Origin: Trebonia sp036501515
GTDB taxonomy: Bacteria; Actinomycetota; Actinomycetes; Streptosporangiales; Streptosporangiaceae
Assembly (NCBI GenBank): GCA_036501515.1
Contig: DASYAD010000209.1
Location: 4,285 to 68,284 of the forward strand
Length of the DNA: 64,000 nt
Direction of reading: 5' to 3'
Shown here: in pieces, positions 17,301 through 26,300 of the stretch
Layout of the letters: the number at the start of each line of letters is the position of its first letter
Position numbering within the stretch: the first letter of the stretch is position 1
Made by a program: the position numbers and the translations under genes
Notes under the pieces: model-generated
The model's input: the letters and a program-made list of their open reading frames with translations, nothing else
Database searches by the model: none
Told to the model about the DNA's origin: nothing

Positions 17301-19479
17301 TCCCGCCGTCTCGACGAAGGCCCAGTTCAGTTACGGCGTCCACGTCGGCGCCCGGCCCAAGGCGCTGCCCGAGTACATCGGCGCGACTAACCGGGCCGCC
17401 CGCCGCCGCACCCGCCTCGAGGAACAAGACCGGGAGATCGCGCGGGCCGGGGCAGCGGCGCTTGCCGCGGAAGCGGACCTCAAGGCGGCCGACGGCCTGC
17501 TCGATGATTTCCGGCGGGCACGCCACGAGCTGCCTGATACCACGGGCATCGCGAAAGCGGCGGTCCGCGCGGACAGCGCCGCGATCCTGCTCGCACATGC
17601 GAGGACGGAGGTAACCGGGGCGCGGCAGCAGGTAGACGAGGCGATTGCCGAGGCCGATGCCAGGACCCGTCAGCTCCGCCACCGGGCCGCGGAGCGCCGC
17701 ATGCCGAGCACCACCGACGAGGTCGACGCCATCGCCCGGGCGGCCGCCGAGTTCGAGAACGCCGCGACCGCCTTGCACGGTGAGCGCCGCACCCTGGCCC
17801 GGGCGGAGGAGGACGCGCGCGAGCGCGCGCAGACGCTGGAACGACAGCGCGCGGAGCACGCGGAAGCCGAGGCCGCGGCGGGCGCGGCGGAACGCCTTCA
17901 GGCCGCACTCGAAGAGGAGTTCCGCACGCTGGAGGAGGCGCTGCAGCAGGACGTGCAGCTTGTCCTCGAGCAGATCAGGCAGACCGAGCGCGAGTTGCGG
18001 GCCGCCCAGCGCCGCTACGCCGAGCACGACGCGGCCGCGCGGCACGAGCACGACCGCGTCACCGCGACGGGCCGGGATGTCAGCAACGAGCGCCAGGCCC
18101 TGGCCGACGCCATCGCTCACCTCTACGAGCAGGCCAGGCAGTTCGGCGAGTTCGCCCGCCCCGGCCTGCGCCCGGTCGCGGGAGTCGCCCTGGGCGCGCC
18201 GTGGCCGGAGGATGCCGCCTGGCCGGCCCCGGAAGCGGCCAGCGGCGAGCTCGCCGTCCGCCTCATCGCCGGCGAGGCGCCGCTGGATCGCGTCGCGGCG
18301 GTCAAGAGCGCCCTTCCCGGCGGCGTCACCGAGCTGCTCGACGCCTTCGCGGCGGCGACCCGCGGCGGGCGCCAGGTGACCGAGGGCATCTTGAAGAACA
18401 CCCAGGACCGCATGTCGGTGGCGCTCAAGGACTTCACCGACGCGCTGGCCGCGTGCGAGGAGGACTACCGGGTCGACTGGGAGCCCGGCGCTGTCGTCAC
18501 CGTTCACGTAATCGACGACGAGGGCCGCAAGCCCGTGGCGGCCTTCGGCCGGCGGATCGACGAGCGCGCCAAGGACCAGGGCACCCTGCTCGAGGAACGG
18601 GAGCGGAAGGTCCTGGAGGACGAGCTGCTCGCGGCCCTGGCGGGGCAGATACACGCGCGGGTCGTGTCCGCCCGCGACCTCACAAGGAACATGAACAGCG
18701 ACACCCGCTCCAAGCCGATGTCGAGCGGCATCTCCATCGGCATCCGCTGGGTGCAGTCGGACAAGGTCACCGACGCCCAGCGCCAGGCGTCGCGGCTGCT
18801 TGACCGGGACCAGCCAGGCCCCGAGCGGCTGGCCGAGCTGCGCGGCGTGCTCCGCGACATGATCCGCGAGTACCGGGCCGCCCACCCGCGCGCCACCTAC
18901 CGCGAGGCGCTCGCGGCCGTCCTCGACTACCGCGCCTGGCACACGTTCGATTTGCTGCTCGTCACCCCGGGCGAAGGGGAAGCCCGGCTGACGCGGGCCA
19001 GGCACTCGGTCATGTCGGGCGGCGAGAAGTCCGCCGCGATCCACCTGCCGCTGTTCGCCGCCGCCAATGCCCTCTACGGCTCAGCCAAGGACCGCTGCCC
19101 CCGCCTCATCGCCCTGGACGAGGCCTTCGTGGGCATCGACGAGCGCTACAAGCCCGACCTGTTCGGGCTGGCGGTCAAGTTCGACCTGGACCTGTTCATG
19201 ACCGGCCACGACCTGTGGGTCACCACCGGCACGGTCCCGATGATCGCCCACTACGACCTGTTCCACGACAAGGTCACCAGGACCACGAGTGCCCTGCTCA
19301 TCTTGTGGGACGGCGAGCAGCTCATCGACGCCGCGGCCGGCTTCAAGGACAACGACGCGCTGGTCGCCGAACTGCTCGGCTTCCGCCCGACCAGGCACAC
19401 CCCGCTCGGCACAGAATCGACCCTCTACGTCCCCGCCCTGGACCCGGACCCGTCCGCCCCCGACGAAGACGAAGACTGA
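14371..19479 (+). CDS. jetC: Wadjet type II JetC, SMC-like ATPase with repeat-expanded arms (TIGR02680)
   Basis: 1702 residues from ATG 14371. N-terminal Walker A in LALRGHNGSGKTKALE (about 34-45), long Ala/Arg/Glu-rich coiled-coil arms, and C-terminal ABC signature VMSGGEKSAAIHLPLF (about 1550) with Walker B LIALDEAFVGIDERY (about 1580) and a D-loop/H-region 'DLFMTGHDLWVTTG'. JetC supplies the ATP-driven DNA loop-extrusion motor. Family members are about 1350-1400 residues as I recall; the excess here lies in four low-complexity tracts inside the arms: Pro/Glu/Ala about 408-450, W-T-A-H about 529-550, a six-fold L-P-V-T-A-D/G about 586-621, and an A-R-N-S-G-G / D-R-T-P tract about 804-880. 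The frame stays open throughout, so the tracts are expansions, not breaks. jetD, expected next, is absent here and lies at 30059. Confidence 0.93.
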   Translation: MSERFKPSRAGVINVWDYVDVEWAFADGRLALRGHNGSGKTKALEVLFPFVLDGVADSRRLDPFSGENRTMKSNLLYRGQESEYGYVWMEFARSGAAEPVTVTLIIGLRAHRNTDGVRMSFFVTGKRVGADFGLLTADSRPLTERQLRAVLEPGAWRRTASEYRDLVDHRLFGLGRERYAQLLDLLLALRRPLLAKDLDPAKVSDTLTAGLSPVDDDLVQQAARDFENLAAVQQLFDDLMAANAAVAEFSAHYEAYFRAHVRFVLDRVQARSDTAADHAERLAAAAADRRRAAGAERAAEAERDASRAEGERIGGRLAGLKNSEEYKAQGRIEDKRREVAARAADVARQQAGLDSGRRRLAGLTAEVAKLSRRAADSRAAAARHAAALADAAQRSGIADDGFGPVDPGWPDEPEPPAEPGAPAESGAPAEPGPAAGQGTPGRLSSGAHGDRDDALLVAARARVAARRDDIGEIRRLLEAIRDARAKRAYADQELTRKQATEQRQQAEADAAAARLAAARAAAADALAAWTAHWTAHWTAHRAARWTAQRAAPWTGPETAGLPGTGSPAPAVPAPGSPASAVPAPAGLPVTADLPVTADLPVTAGLPVTAGLPVTAGLPVTADARAASNSSAAAPAPAAPAALSTDLPDHVVTALDVATLGAALDRTGEPGAASLAEIYDGCVSERRAAVITAHARLDAALAEARRRLAGLRQERDVIAAERDDAPPSTDLRPASREGRPGAPLWQLVRFAPGVPDETAAAIEGALYGAGLLTAWVHPDPALTAAALAAAEADGYLVPTAAVNPADARNPAGARPPAGDRTVADARNSGGARTPADARNSGGARTPAGDRTPVGDRTPADAPNSGGDRTLVGARTPVGARDSSVPANGAPVTGSADGKTLADVLVAEDQEHVQADVIVAVLRSVTLADDIMAAGSDIPPPPSPSEMVRAVSRGVDYLFGDVPALARPNPARAAAGQQAPAVSTKAQFSYGVHVGARPKALPEYIGATNRAARRRTRLEEQDREIARAGAAALAAEADLKAADGLLDDFRRARHELPDTTGIAKAAVRADSAAILLAHARTEVTGARQQVDEAIAEADARTRQLRHRAAERRMPSTTDEVDAIARAAAEFENAATALHGERRTLARAEEDARERAQTLERQRAEHAEAEAAAGAAERLQAALEEEFRTLEEALQQDVQLVLEQIRQTERELRAAQRRYAEHDAAARHEHDRVTATGRDVSNERQALADAIAHLYEQARQFGEFARPGLRPVAGVALGAPWPEDAAWPAPEAASGELAVRLIAGEAPLDRVAAVKSALPGGVTELLDAFAAATRGGRQVTEGILKNTQDRMSVALKDFTDALAACEEDYRVDWEPGAVVTVHVIDDEGRKPVAAFGRRIDERAKDQGTLLEERERKVLEDELLAALAGQIHARVVSARDLTRNMNSDTRSKPMSSGISIGIRWVQSDKVTDAQRQASRLLDRDQPGPERLAELRGVLRDMIREYRAAHPRATYREALAAVLDYRAWHTFDLLLVTPGEGEARLTRARHSVMSGGEKSAAIHLPLFAAANALYGSAKDRCPRLIALDEAFVGIDERYKPDLFGLAVKFDLDLFMTGHDLWVTTGTVPMIAHYDLFHDKVTRTTSALLILWDGEQLIDAAAGFKDNDALVAELLGFRPTRHTPLGTESTLYVPALDPDPSAPDEDED
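15955..16020 (+). repeat. 12-bp tandem repeat inside jetC (W-T-A-H)
   Basis: Units of TGGACCGCGCAC and close variants encode W-T-A-H / W-T-A-Q / R-A-A-R. Period is a multiple of three, so the frame is kept. Confidence 0.75.
16126..16233 (+). repeat. 18-bp tandem repeat inside jetC (L-P-V-T-A-D/G)
   Basis: Six nearly identical copies of CTTCCCGTGACGGC(C/T)G-x encode L-P-V-T-A-D or L-P-V-T-A-G. Near-identity at wobble positions points to recent slippage or unequal recombination. Confidence 0.9.
16780..17012 (+). repeat. Imperfect 15/18/33-bp repeats inside jetC
   Basis: Repeated GACGCCCGCAACTC-x-GGCGG, GGCGCCCGTACC and GGCGACCGTACCCC words encode strings such as DARNSGGARTP and GDRTPVGD. All in frame with jetC. 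Confidence 0.85.
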
Positions 19480-19606
19480 CCGCCCGCGCTTTCTCCGCCC
19501 CGGTGCAGGCCGCCGCTGGCGCGGGCAGCCGCTTCCTCGGCCAAGCAGTCCGTCAGCCGGTGATGCGCTGCTCCTCATTAAGGGTTCGGGGACCCGTGAT
19601 GATGGG

Positions 19607-20863
19607 TTACGCGAGACTCAGCGCACGTGCGATACGACGCTGGTCGGTTTCGTAGGCGGGAGCCATCCGGCTGACCTGGCTCCCCGGTAGGCCGAGGTCA
19701 GCGGCGACCCGCTGCCAGTCAGCGGTTGCGTGCTCGACGTCGGTCACGATCGAGCGGGCCTCGGCGTCCGAGAGGCGGAAGTAGCCGGCCACGAACAGCG
19801 CGTTCTCGACGCTTGCCTCGGCGTCGTCGACGTCGATGGCGGTGCTCAGCCGTCCCGGGTTGTCCGGGTTGGGATTCAGGTCGTAGGCCGGGGACAGGGA
19901 CCAGCCCTTGCGCTCGCGCAGGAAGGCGTGGTTGCGCAGGTGGTCGTCCGTGTTAGAGGTCAGGATCGAGAAGATGATCCGCCGGAACAGTTCGCGCAGG
20001 TCGTCTTCGACCTTGGGGGAGTACCGCTCGATTACCTCGCCGATCTCGAGGTAACTGCGCTGCTCACCGTCTCTGGCCTCGAGCATGGTCAGCGCGCTGG
20101 CGAAACCAATGCGACCCTCGGGTCGCCGGTCGAATCGCTCAACGAGCAGCACGTGCCGCCCGGCGATAGGCATCAGCTGCGATTCGGCAACCGTAATGCC
20201 AGCTCGCCGGGCGAGCCGCAACTGAATCGCCTCCCAAGACGGCGCGTCCCACTCGTCGCTGCCCGAACGCGGGAACTTCGCGATAGCCAGCCGCCCGGAA
20301 AGGTCGGTGACGGCGGCCTTGGGGCGAGCGCCGCCCAGCGAACTGCCGGCGTCGATGAGATCAGCGATGTCAGGATCGAAACCGCCTTCTGCCACCAGGC
20401 GCTCCGCGGCGCGCAACAGCCGGGCGACCTCGATCAGCCGCGGAACCGCATTCCTGCGGGCTGAGTAGTAGCTGCCGGTCTCTGGCTGACGGAATCGGAC
20501 GGCACCCTCCCGGGTGTCATCCCGGACGCCGAGAAGGAAGTCTGCCTTGCCGAGCTTCCGCGGCGTCGCCGCGATTAGCCGGGCGCGCTCCCGCTCCTCA
20601 CGTCGCATCAGGTTCTCTCCCCAGCGGCCGGGGGCGCTGTCGGAGAAGGCGCTGAACATGGCCAGCCCTGGTGGTGTGTGAAAGACGCCCGCTTGCGCAG
20701 GCAGCACGGGGTCAAGCGGATAGCTGCCTGGAGCGGTCAGATAGGAGTCCGCATACCGAAATGTCGCGGTCTGGCCACCGCGCTCGTGCACCCAGAGCGT
20801 GCCTGCGGCCCGCTCTGTCCCGTCGATCTCGACCGTGACCTCGACCGGCTCTCGCGCTGCCAT
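19607..20863 (-). CDS. hipA: Type II toxin HipA, serine/threonine kinase
   Basis: 418 residues, full length. HipA kinases phosphorylate a translation component (GltX in E. coli) and cause growth arrest. Seen here: N-terminal 'VEVTVEIDG..AGTLWVHERG', phosphate-loop SSLGGARPKA (174-183), and the kinase centre SNTDDHLRNHAF (303-314; catalytic Asp306/307) followed by LSPAYDLNP (323-331; metal-binding Asp). All kinase landmarks are intact. Its ATG at 20863 overlaps the last base of the hipB stop (TGATG), so antitoxin and toxin are co-translated with antitoxin first. Inserted between jetC and jetD, and pointing toward jetC. Confidence 0.92.
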   Translation of the reverse strand: MAAREPVEVTVEIDGTERAAGTLWVHERGGQTATFRYADSYLTAPGSYPLDPVLPAQAGVFHTPPGLAMFSAFSDSAPGRWGENLMRREERERARLIAATPRKLGKADFLLGVRDDTREGAVRFRQPETGSYYSARRNAVPRLIEVARLLRAAERLVAEGGFDPDIADLIDAGSSLGGARPKAAVTDLSGRLAIAKFPRSGSDEWDAPSWEAIQLRLARRAGITVAESQLMPIAGRHVLLVERFDRRPEGRIGFASALTMLEARDGEQRSYLEIGEVIERYSPKVEDDLRELFRRIIFSILTSNTDDHLRNHAFLRERKGWSLSPAYDLNPNPDNPGRLSTAIDVDDAEASVENALFVAGYFRLSDAEARSIVTDVEHATADWQRVAADLGLPGSQVSRMAPAYETDQRRIARALSLA

Positions 20864-21177
20864 CAGTCACGCACCCGCTTGGGGAGCGTCTCGTCCATGC
20901 GGAGCCGGCCGACATCGGTCTCGTACGGGTCGGCGGATTTCACGACGAGGTCCATGATGCCGACGGTGCGTAGCACCCGGAGCAGGTTTTCCGTGCTGAC
21001 GGTGCCTTTTCCGTGCTCAATGGCGCGCAGGGTGTCTCGTGAGATTCCCGAGCGCTCGGCGACCTGGGCGGCGGTCAGCCGGTTCAGTTTCCGCCAGTTG
21101 GACACGTGGGTCCCGAGCACGCGCAGCGACCGTGCCACTGACAGTGGCACTACGTGCGGTTGCTTAGTGGCGGTCAC
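20863..21177 (-). CDS. hipB: HipB-like HTH antitoxin
   Basis: 104 residues from GTG 21177, with an XRE/Cro-type helix-turn-helix: 'WRKLNRLTAAQVAERSGISRDTLRAIEHGKGTVSTENLLRVLR' (about 30-70). HipB neutralises HipA and represses the operon. A second possible start is GTG 21120 (Val20), which would place the 19-bp palindrome at 21132-21150 upstream of the gene as an operator instead of inside it. The upstream start has a distant AAGAGG. The extension beyond the HTH ('DPYETDVGRLRMDETLPKRVRD') is short. Same operon as hipA. Confidence 0.9.
   Translation of the reverse strand: MTATKQPHVVPLSVARSLRVLGTHVSNWRKLNRLTAAQVAERSGISRDTLRAIEHGKGTVSTENLLRVLRTVGIMDLVVKSADPYETDVGRLRMDETLPKRVRD
21132..21150. promoter_or_regulatory. 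19-bp perfect palindrome at hipB start (candidate HipB operator)
   Basis: GTGCCACTG-A-CAGTGGCAC, nine-base arms. It lies within the first codons of the annotated hipB or just before the alternative start at 21120. Perfect dyad symmetry next to an autoregulated antitoxin gene suggests an operator. Confidence 0.5.
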
Positions 21178-21203
21178 AGCCGCAACTATACCTCTTAACG
21201 ACG

Positions 21204-21233
21204 AATATAGCCGCCATTAAGTTGTTCAACAAC
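21204..21233 (-). promoter_or_regulatory. Predicted hipBA promoter with overlapping palindrome
   Basis: On the minus strand, TTGTTG (21232-21227) and TATATT (21209-21204) are separated by exactly 17 bases, a reasonable housekeeping-type promoter about 30-40 bp before hipB. A 13-bp perfect palindrome GTTGTT-C-AACAAC (21221-21233) overlaps the -35 box. Confidence 0.5.
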
Positions 21234-21307
21234 GAGCTTGAGCATCAGGCGCTCGTTGCGGGAAAAGTAGGCCGGTGACCCCGCCAGGTGGTCACCGGCC
21301 CGTCTGC

Positions 21308-21520
21308 TTACCGGGGGCGGGGGACAAAGCACGCGGCCGTCGGCGCGGCCGGGCCCTCGGGCGTGTGCCCTGGGGACTGGTGTCCGCCGGCCGTGCGCCG
21401 CAGCGAGCGGCCGAGCTTGGCGACGGATGCCGCGAGTTCGCCGGCGTGGGTGTCAGCCTCGCGCTGTTCCACCGTGCTGCGCTGGTGTTCTGCCTGGTAC
21501 ATCGTGTACGAGATGTTCAT
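21308..21520 (-). CDS. Small protein of unknown function (70 aa)
   Basis: ATG 21520 is preceded by a strong CCGGAGG site eight bases upstream. The product begins MNISYTMYQAEHQRS and continues with TVEQREADTHAGELAASVAKLGRSLRR, an amphipathic helix, then a Pro/Gly tail. I recall short actinobacterial proteins with the same M-x-x-S-Y-x-x-Y-Q-A-E start and 'EQREAD' core, all uncharacterised. No signal peptide or motif. Codon bias and the ribosome site make it real. Confidence 0.65.
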   Translation of the reverse strand: MNISYTMYQAEHQRSTVEQREADTHAGELAASVAKLGRSLRRTAGGHQSPGHTPEGPAAPTAACFVPRPR

Positions 21521-21720
21521 CGTTCTTACCTCCGGTAACAACGTACGAATCCGCTGTTCCCGCGGTGTTCCCGTCGGCACCGGGCGGCCGCCGCCACGGC
21601 GGGGCCTGCGTCGCGGCGGGAATAGGGCAGCGCCGCCGGATTCCGTAGACCCGGCGACGCTATGATGTGTGTCATATTATTTTGGCGGGCGTGTGCGTCA
21701 GGCCCAAGCACAAATACGTG

Positions 21721-22326
21721 CTAGCTCCGCGTACGGCTGGCGGTCTTCGGTGACACGCTCGCGGCGTAGCTCACCAGGACGGTGCGTACCGAGTCGTACG
21801 GGGCCGGACTGCGGAGCGCGCGGGAGGTGATCATGGCGCCTTCCACCCCGGCGATCACCGCATCGGCAAGCACCCGCGCGGCGGCCCGGTTCACGCCGAA
21901 AGCCACGAAGTGGAACGCGAGCCGGTCGGTCATCTCAGCGAACGCGCGGCGGCCGGTCTCGCTCAGGTCGGCCGACTCCTGTCCGCCGCCTTCGGTCACC
22001 AGCGGGGCAACGCCGCAGCCCCGGCTGTAGCCGCTGGCCACCATGCCCTCGCGGCCGAGATCCACGTACCGCTCGATGAGCTGGGCCGCCGAGCCGGCTT
22101 CCCCGGCGGCACGGTCGATGATCTCGACCTGCTCGTGGGCGTGCGCTTCGGCCGCTTCCATCCCTAGCTGCGCCTTGCCGCCTGGGAAGTGGAAGTACAC
22201 CGAGCCGCGCGGTGCGCCGCTGATCGTGAGCACGTCTGAGAATGCGGTCGCGCCGTAGCCGCGCTCCCTGATGAGCTGCCTGGCCGCCTGCACCATCTTC
22301 TGCTTAGTGTCTGATCGCTGTCCCAC
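21721..22326 (-). CDS. TetR/AcrR family transcriptional repressor
   Basis: 201 residues from GTG 22326 (GGAAGGAGG eight bases upstream). HTH region: 'KMVQAARQLIRERGYGATAFSDVLTISGAPRGSVYFHFPGGKAQL' (about 10-53), followed by a ligand-binding all-helical domain containing GYSRGCGVAPLVTE, as in the YxaF/LmrA-type subgroup. It is divergent from the tautomerase gene; an 18-bp palindrome lies between them. It most likely represses itself and the tautomerase and is released by a small molecule. Confidence 0.9.
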   Translation of the reverse strand: MGQRSDTKQKMVQAARQLIRERGYGATAFSDVLTISGAPRGSVYFHFPGGKAQLGMEAAEAHAHEQVEIIDRAAGEAGSAAQLIERYVDLGREGMVASGYSRGCGVAPLVTEGGGQESADLSETGRRAFAEMTDRLAFHFVAFGVNRAAARVLADAVIAGVEGAMITSRALRSPAPYDSVRTVLVSYAASVSPKTASRTRS

Positions 22327-22354
22327 ACCCGCACCTCCTTCCCTGATTTATATC

Positions 22355-22372
22355 ATGTATGGTGGCATACAT
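22355..22372. promoter_or_regulatory. Candidate TetR operator between tetR and tautomerase gene
   Basis: ATGTATG-GTGG-CATACAT, perfect seven-base arms in an AT-rich pocket between the divergent genes, where both promoters must lie. Typical size and position for a TetR-family binding site. Confidence 0.6.
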
Positions 22373-22444
22373 ACTAATCGGTCGGATGGGCCGTGTCGCA
22401 GGGCTGGGCCAACCCGACCAGGACCGTCTCGGAAAGGACTCCTC

Positions 22445-23272
22445 ATGCCCTTCGTCAACATCTCACTGGCCCGCGGCAAGTCGGCCGAGTACCTCCAAGC
22501 CGTCTCGCGCGCCGTGCACGACGCGCTGGTCGCGGAGCTCTACATGAAGCCAGAGGACGACTTCCAGCTCATCCACCAGCACGAAGCGGGCGAGATGGTC
22601 TTCAACAGGAACTTCCGGGGCGGCCCGCGGACCGACGACTGGATCGTGTTCACGATCACCAACGGCCTGGACCGCGGAGAGCGGGCGAAGCGCCGCTTCT
22701 ACAAGTCCCTCGTCCGGCTGCTCGAAGAAAACCCCGGTGTCCGGCCGGCCGACGTCTTCGTCATGATGACCGTGACGCCGCCGGAGAACTTCTCCTTCGC
22801 CGACGGCCTGGCCGTCACCGACGTTACGGCCGTTGAGACGCTTGACGCTACCTCGAAGGACCCCGGCAGCCGGGAGGCCTACACGAAGCCCGAGATGGCC
22901 TACGCCCTCAAGGAGCTGCTCGGGCACCGCGACACCAGCCGCGTCCTGCCGATGCTGCGCCAGGATTTCGCGCTCAAGATCCCCGTGACCCTGCCTTACG
23001 GCGGGGAGTTCACCGGTCCCGAGGCCTTCGCTCGGTTCTTCGCGGGCACCCCCGGGGGCGCGACGGTGTGGGAGTCCTTCGACGTTCACGTCGATCAGGT
23101 CATCGAGTCCGCTGACTACCTCGTCGCGCAGCTGACCAACACGGGCGTCCTCAAGGCGACCGGCAAGACGGTGGTGTTCCAGAACGCCTGGCTCTGGGAG
23201 GCCGCCGGCGGCCGCCTGGTCAGCGCCCAGCTGTACGCGGACACGGCCGCGGTCAGCAGCGGCAAGAGCTAG
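22445..23272 (+). CDS. Tautomerase-SnoaL fusion protein
   Basis: 275 residues from ATG 22445. Residues 1-130 are a tautomerase-superfamily unit: MPFVNISLARGK supplies the N-terminal Pro2 used as catalytic base, with 'YLQAVSRAVHDALV', 'EMVFNRNFRGG' and 'RRFYKSLVRLLEENPGVRPADVFVMMTVT'. Residues about 150-270 are a SnoaL/NTF2-like cone: 'KEL-GHRDTSRVLPMLRQDFALKIPVTLPYGGEFTGPEAFARFF' and 'VHVDQVIESADYLVAQLTNTGVLKATGK'. Both folds act on small organic molecules; substrate is unknown. Divergent from tetR with a shared palindrome, so probably inducible. Confidence 0.85.
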   Translation: MPFVNISLARGKSAEYLQAVSRAVHDALVAELYMKPEDDFQLIHQHEAGEMVFNRNFRGGPRTDDWIVFTITNGLDRGERAKRRFYKSLVRLLEENPGVRPADVFVMMTVTPPENFSFADGLAVTDVTAVETLDATSKDPGSREAYTKPEMAYALKELLGHRDTSRVLPMLRQDFALKIPVTLPYGGEFTGPEAFARFFAGTPGGATVWESFDVHVDQVIESADYLVAQLTNTGVLKATGKTVVFQNAWLWEAAGGRLVSAQLYADTAAVSSGKS

Positions 23273-23322
23273 CGGGACAAAACCAGTCGGGGAATGTCGG
23301 GGTCGCCCGCGATAATGGGTGT

Positions 23323-26300
23323 ATGGCCGCCGGGATCACGCAGACAGCAGTAGCGGGAGACCCAGCCCCGGCCGGGCAACTGCCCAGGATCAGGCTGCTT
23401 GGCGACTTCGTCATCGCGGCCGGCGACCGGGCCGCGGGTCCGTGGCCGCGGCCGAGCGCCCGCAGGCTGTGCGCGCTCATCCTGGTCAGCCACGGCCGGC
23501 GGGTGACCAGGGACCTGGCCTGCGAGGAGCTGTTCCCGGCGCTGGAACCGCGGGCGGCCGCCCGTTCGCTGTCCAAGGCGCTGTCCATGGCCCGGGCCGC
23601 GCTGGCCGACCTCGGCGAGCCGGGCACCGCACTGCTCGGTGCCGACCTGACGCACGTGTGGATCTCACCTGAGGTCCCCGTCGACGCCGACGAGCAGGTC
23701 GGCGAGCTGCACGCCGGGCTGGCGATGTCACCGGGCGAGGCGCGGGACGCGACGATCTCGGCCGCGCTCGCGGACGACGATGAGCTGCTACCAGGCGAAC
23801 CGTACGCGGAGTGGGCGGACCGGGCCAGGGACCGGCTGAACGCGCTGCGTCAGGAGGCCAGGCTGACCCTGGCCAGGGACCGGGCCAAGGGTGCCGGGCG
23901 ACCGGGCCCCGACGACGTGACGGCCGAGTGGCTCGCCTGCTTTGAGCACGACCAGGCCTCCGAGGAAGCGGCCGCCGCGCTGATCCGCGGCTATATGGCC
24001 CGGGGCCGTCCCGAGCAGGCCGTCCGCGTCTTCGAGCGCTGCCGTGCCGCTCTTGAGCAACTCGGCCTGCTGACCTCGCCGTCCCTCGAGCGGATCTACG
24101 CGTCGTCCCTCGCCGCGCATGCTCCGGCCGTCACGGCGTCGGCGGTGTCCCCGGTGCCTGCCGGCTCACCTGAGCTGGCAGGCGTGTCTGCTCCGCGCGC
24201 GCCGGCCAGCCCGCCGCGTGCGGAACGGCGCCCGCTGACGGTGCTGTTCGCCGAAGTCGCGGCCGCCCCGGCGGGGCTCACCGGCACGCTCGGCCTTGAG
24301 GAACTGCGCGACCTGGTGGGCGGTTCGCTCGCGGCGGTCATCGCCGAGGTCGAGACCATGGGCGGAACGGTCAGCTCGGTGTCGGGCCGGGGGCTGCAAG
24401 CGATGTTCGGCGCGCCCGAGGCGCACGAAGACGACCCGGAACGAGCACTTCGCGCGGCCTACCGTGCCATCGCGGCGGTCGCGGGCGCGCCGGTCACCGG
24501 TGACCCAGGTCTTGTCGTTCAGGAGGCCGGGGCCGGCGGTGGTCCAGGCCTGCGGATCGGGATCGAGTCAGGGCCGGCGCTGGTCGGTCCCATCGGCGGC
24601 GGCGCCAAGGTCGAGTACGCCGCGCTCGGCGACGTGGTCAGCATGGCGGCCGCGCTGCAGTCGGCCGCCCGGCCTGGTTCCGTGCTCGTCGGGCCCGCTA
24701 CCCGGCGCGCCGCCGCGCACCTGTTCACTTGGGGCACCCAGGAAGAGGTCACCGTAACGCCGGACGCCAAGCCGCTGACCGCGGCCTACCTGGAAGCGCC
24801 GCGGGCGACGGCGGCGGAGCGCCGCCCGCGCCTTGGCGGCCGGGCGGCGCTGGTCGGGCGCCAGGCGGAGGTGCGGCTGCTCGACACCGCGCTGCGGGCC
24901 GCCGTGGGCGGCCACGGGCAGGTCGTGGTGCTGCACGGCGAGCCGGGCATCGGCAAGACCCGCTTGGTGCAGGAGTCACGTAAGCGGTTCATCGCCTGGG
25001 TCGGCGCGGGCAGCGGCAGGCGTCCGCTCTGGCTGGAGGGCCGCGGCACCTCCTATGCCTCGGCTACCCCCTACGGCTTGTACCGCCAGCTCATCGCCGG
25101 CTGGGTCGGCGTGGCGACCGACCAGCCGGCCGAACGGCAGCGGGCGGCCCTCGCCGATGCCCTCACGCACCTGATGGGCAACACGAACCTGCTGCCCCCG
25201 CTCGCGCACCTGATGGGCCTGCCCAAGCCGGTGACTCAGGGACAGGCAGAAAGCCAGGTCACCGGCCAGGCACGCAGGAAGATCGGGGCCGGGGAGCAGC
25301 AGCGGCAGGCCTTCGCCGCCGTCCGTTCCCTGGTCACCCGGTTCACCGCCGTGGCGCCGACCGTGCTCGTCCTCGAGGACCTGCACTGGGCCGACCCGAC
25401 CTCGCTCCGGCTCACCGCCGAGCTCGCGGAGCTGGCGGTCGGACGCCCGCTGCTGCTGCTGGCGACGACGCGGTGGCGCGTCGGCCAGGGATCTGGCGCG
25501 TCGGCCGCCCCGGTGCTCGCGGCGGCCCAGGCGATACGGCTGCGGCGGCTGGGTGACGCCGCGGCGGAGACGCTCGCCACGTCGCTGCTCGGCGAGGTCG
25601 ACCAGCCCGAGGTGCTCACCGCCGCGCTCGCCACCGCCGACGGCAACCCGCTGTTCGTCGAGGAGCGCCTGGCCGAAATGCTCGAGACCGGCGTCCTAGT
25701 CCGCGAGCAGGGCAGCTGGCGGCTGCGCGGCGGCGACCAGGTCGTCTTGTCACAGGTGCTTGAGCGGCTGGTCCGCTCGCGGGTAGACCGGCTCAGCCCG
25801 GCCGGCGCGGAGGCGATCCGTGCTGCCTCGGTGCTCGGGGCCGAGTTCACCGCCGAGACGCTGGCCGCGACGCTCGGCACCGCGCCGCGCGCTCTCGCCG
25901 CGGTGCTCGACGAGCTGGTCGCCAGCGACCTGGTGCACCATGAGCCGCCGGACAGCGCCAAGCCGACGTTCCGGTTCAGGCACGCGCTGATCCAGGAGGC
26001 GACGTATCTCGCGCTGCTGCGAAACGAGCGCCGCGACCTGCACGCGCGGGCCGCGCGGGCGCTCGAGGGAGCCTTCGAGTGCGAGCCGGCCGAGGTGGCC
26101 ACGGTCCTCGGCCGGCATTACGCGATTGCCGAGGACGCCGTCCGGGCCGTGCGTTACCTGGAACTCGGCGGTGACCACGCGACCGACGCGTTCGCCAACG
26201 ACGAGGCGATCGCGGCGTTCCGCGAGGCAATCGCGATGACCACGCGCCCGACCGCGGCAGGAATGGCCGGGCAAGTGGCAGCCGCGGGCAGCGCCGGCCA

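Noticed and set aside
16498..19044. 848-residue minus-strand ORF opposite jetC
   Set aside because: Shadow of the jetC coding frame; no motifs.
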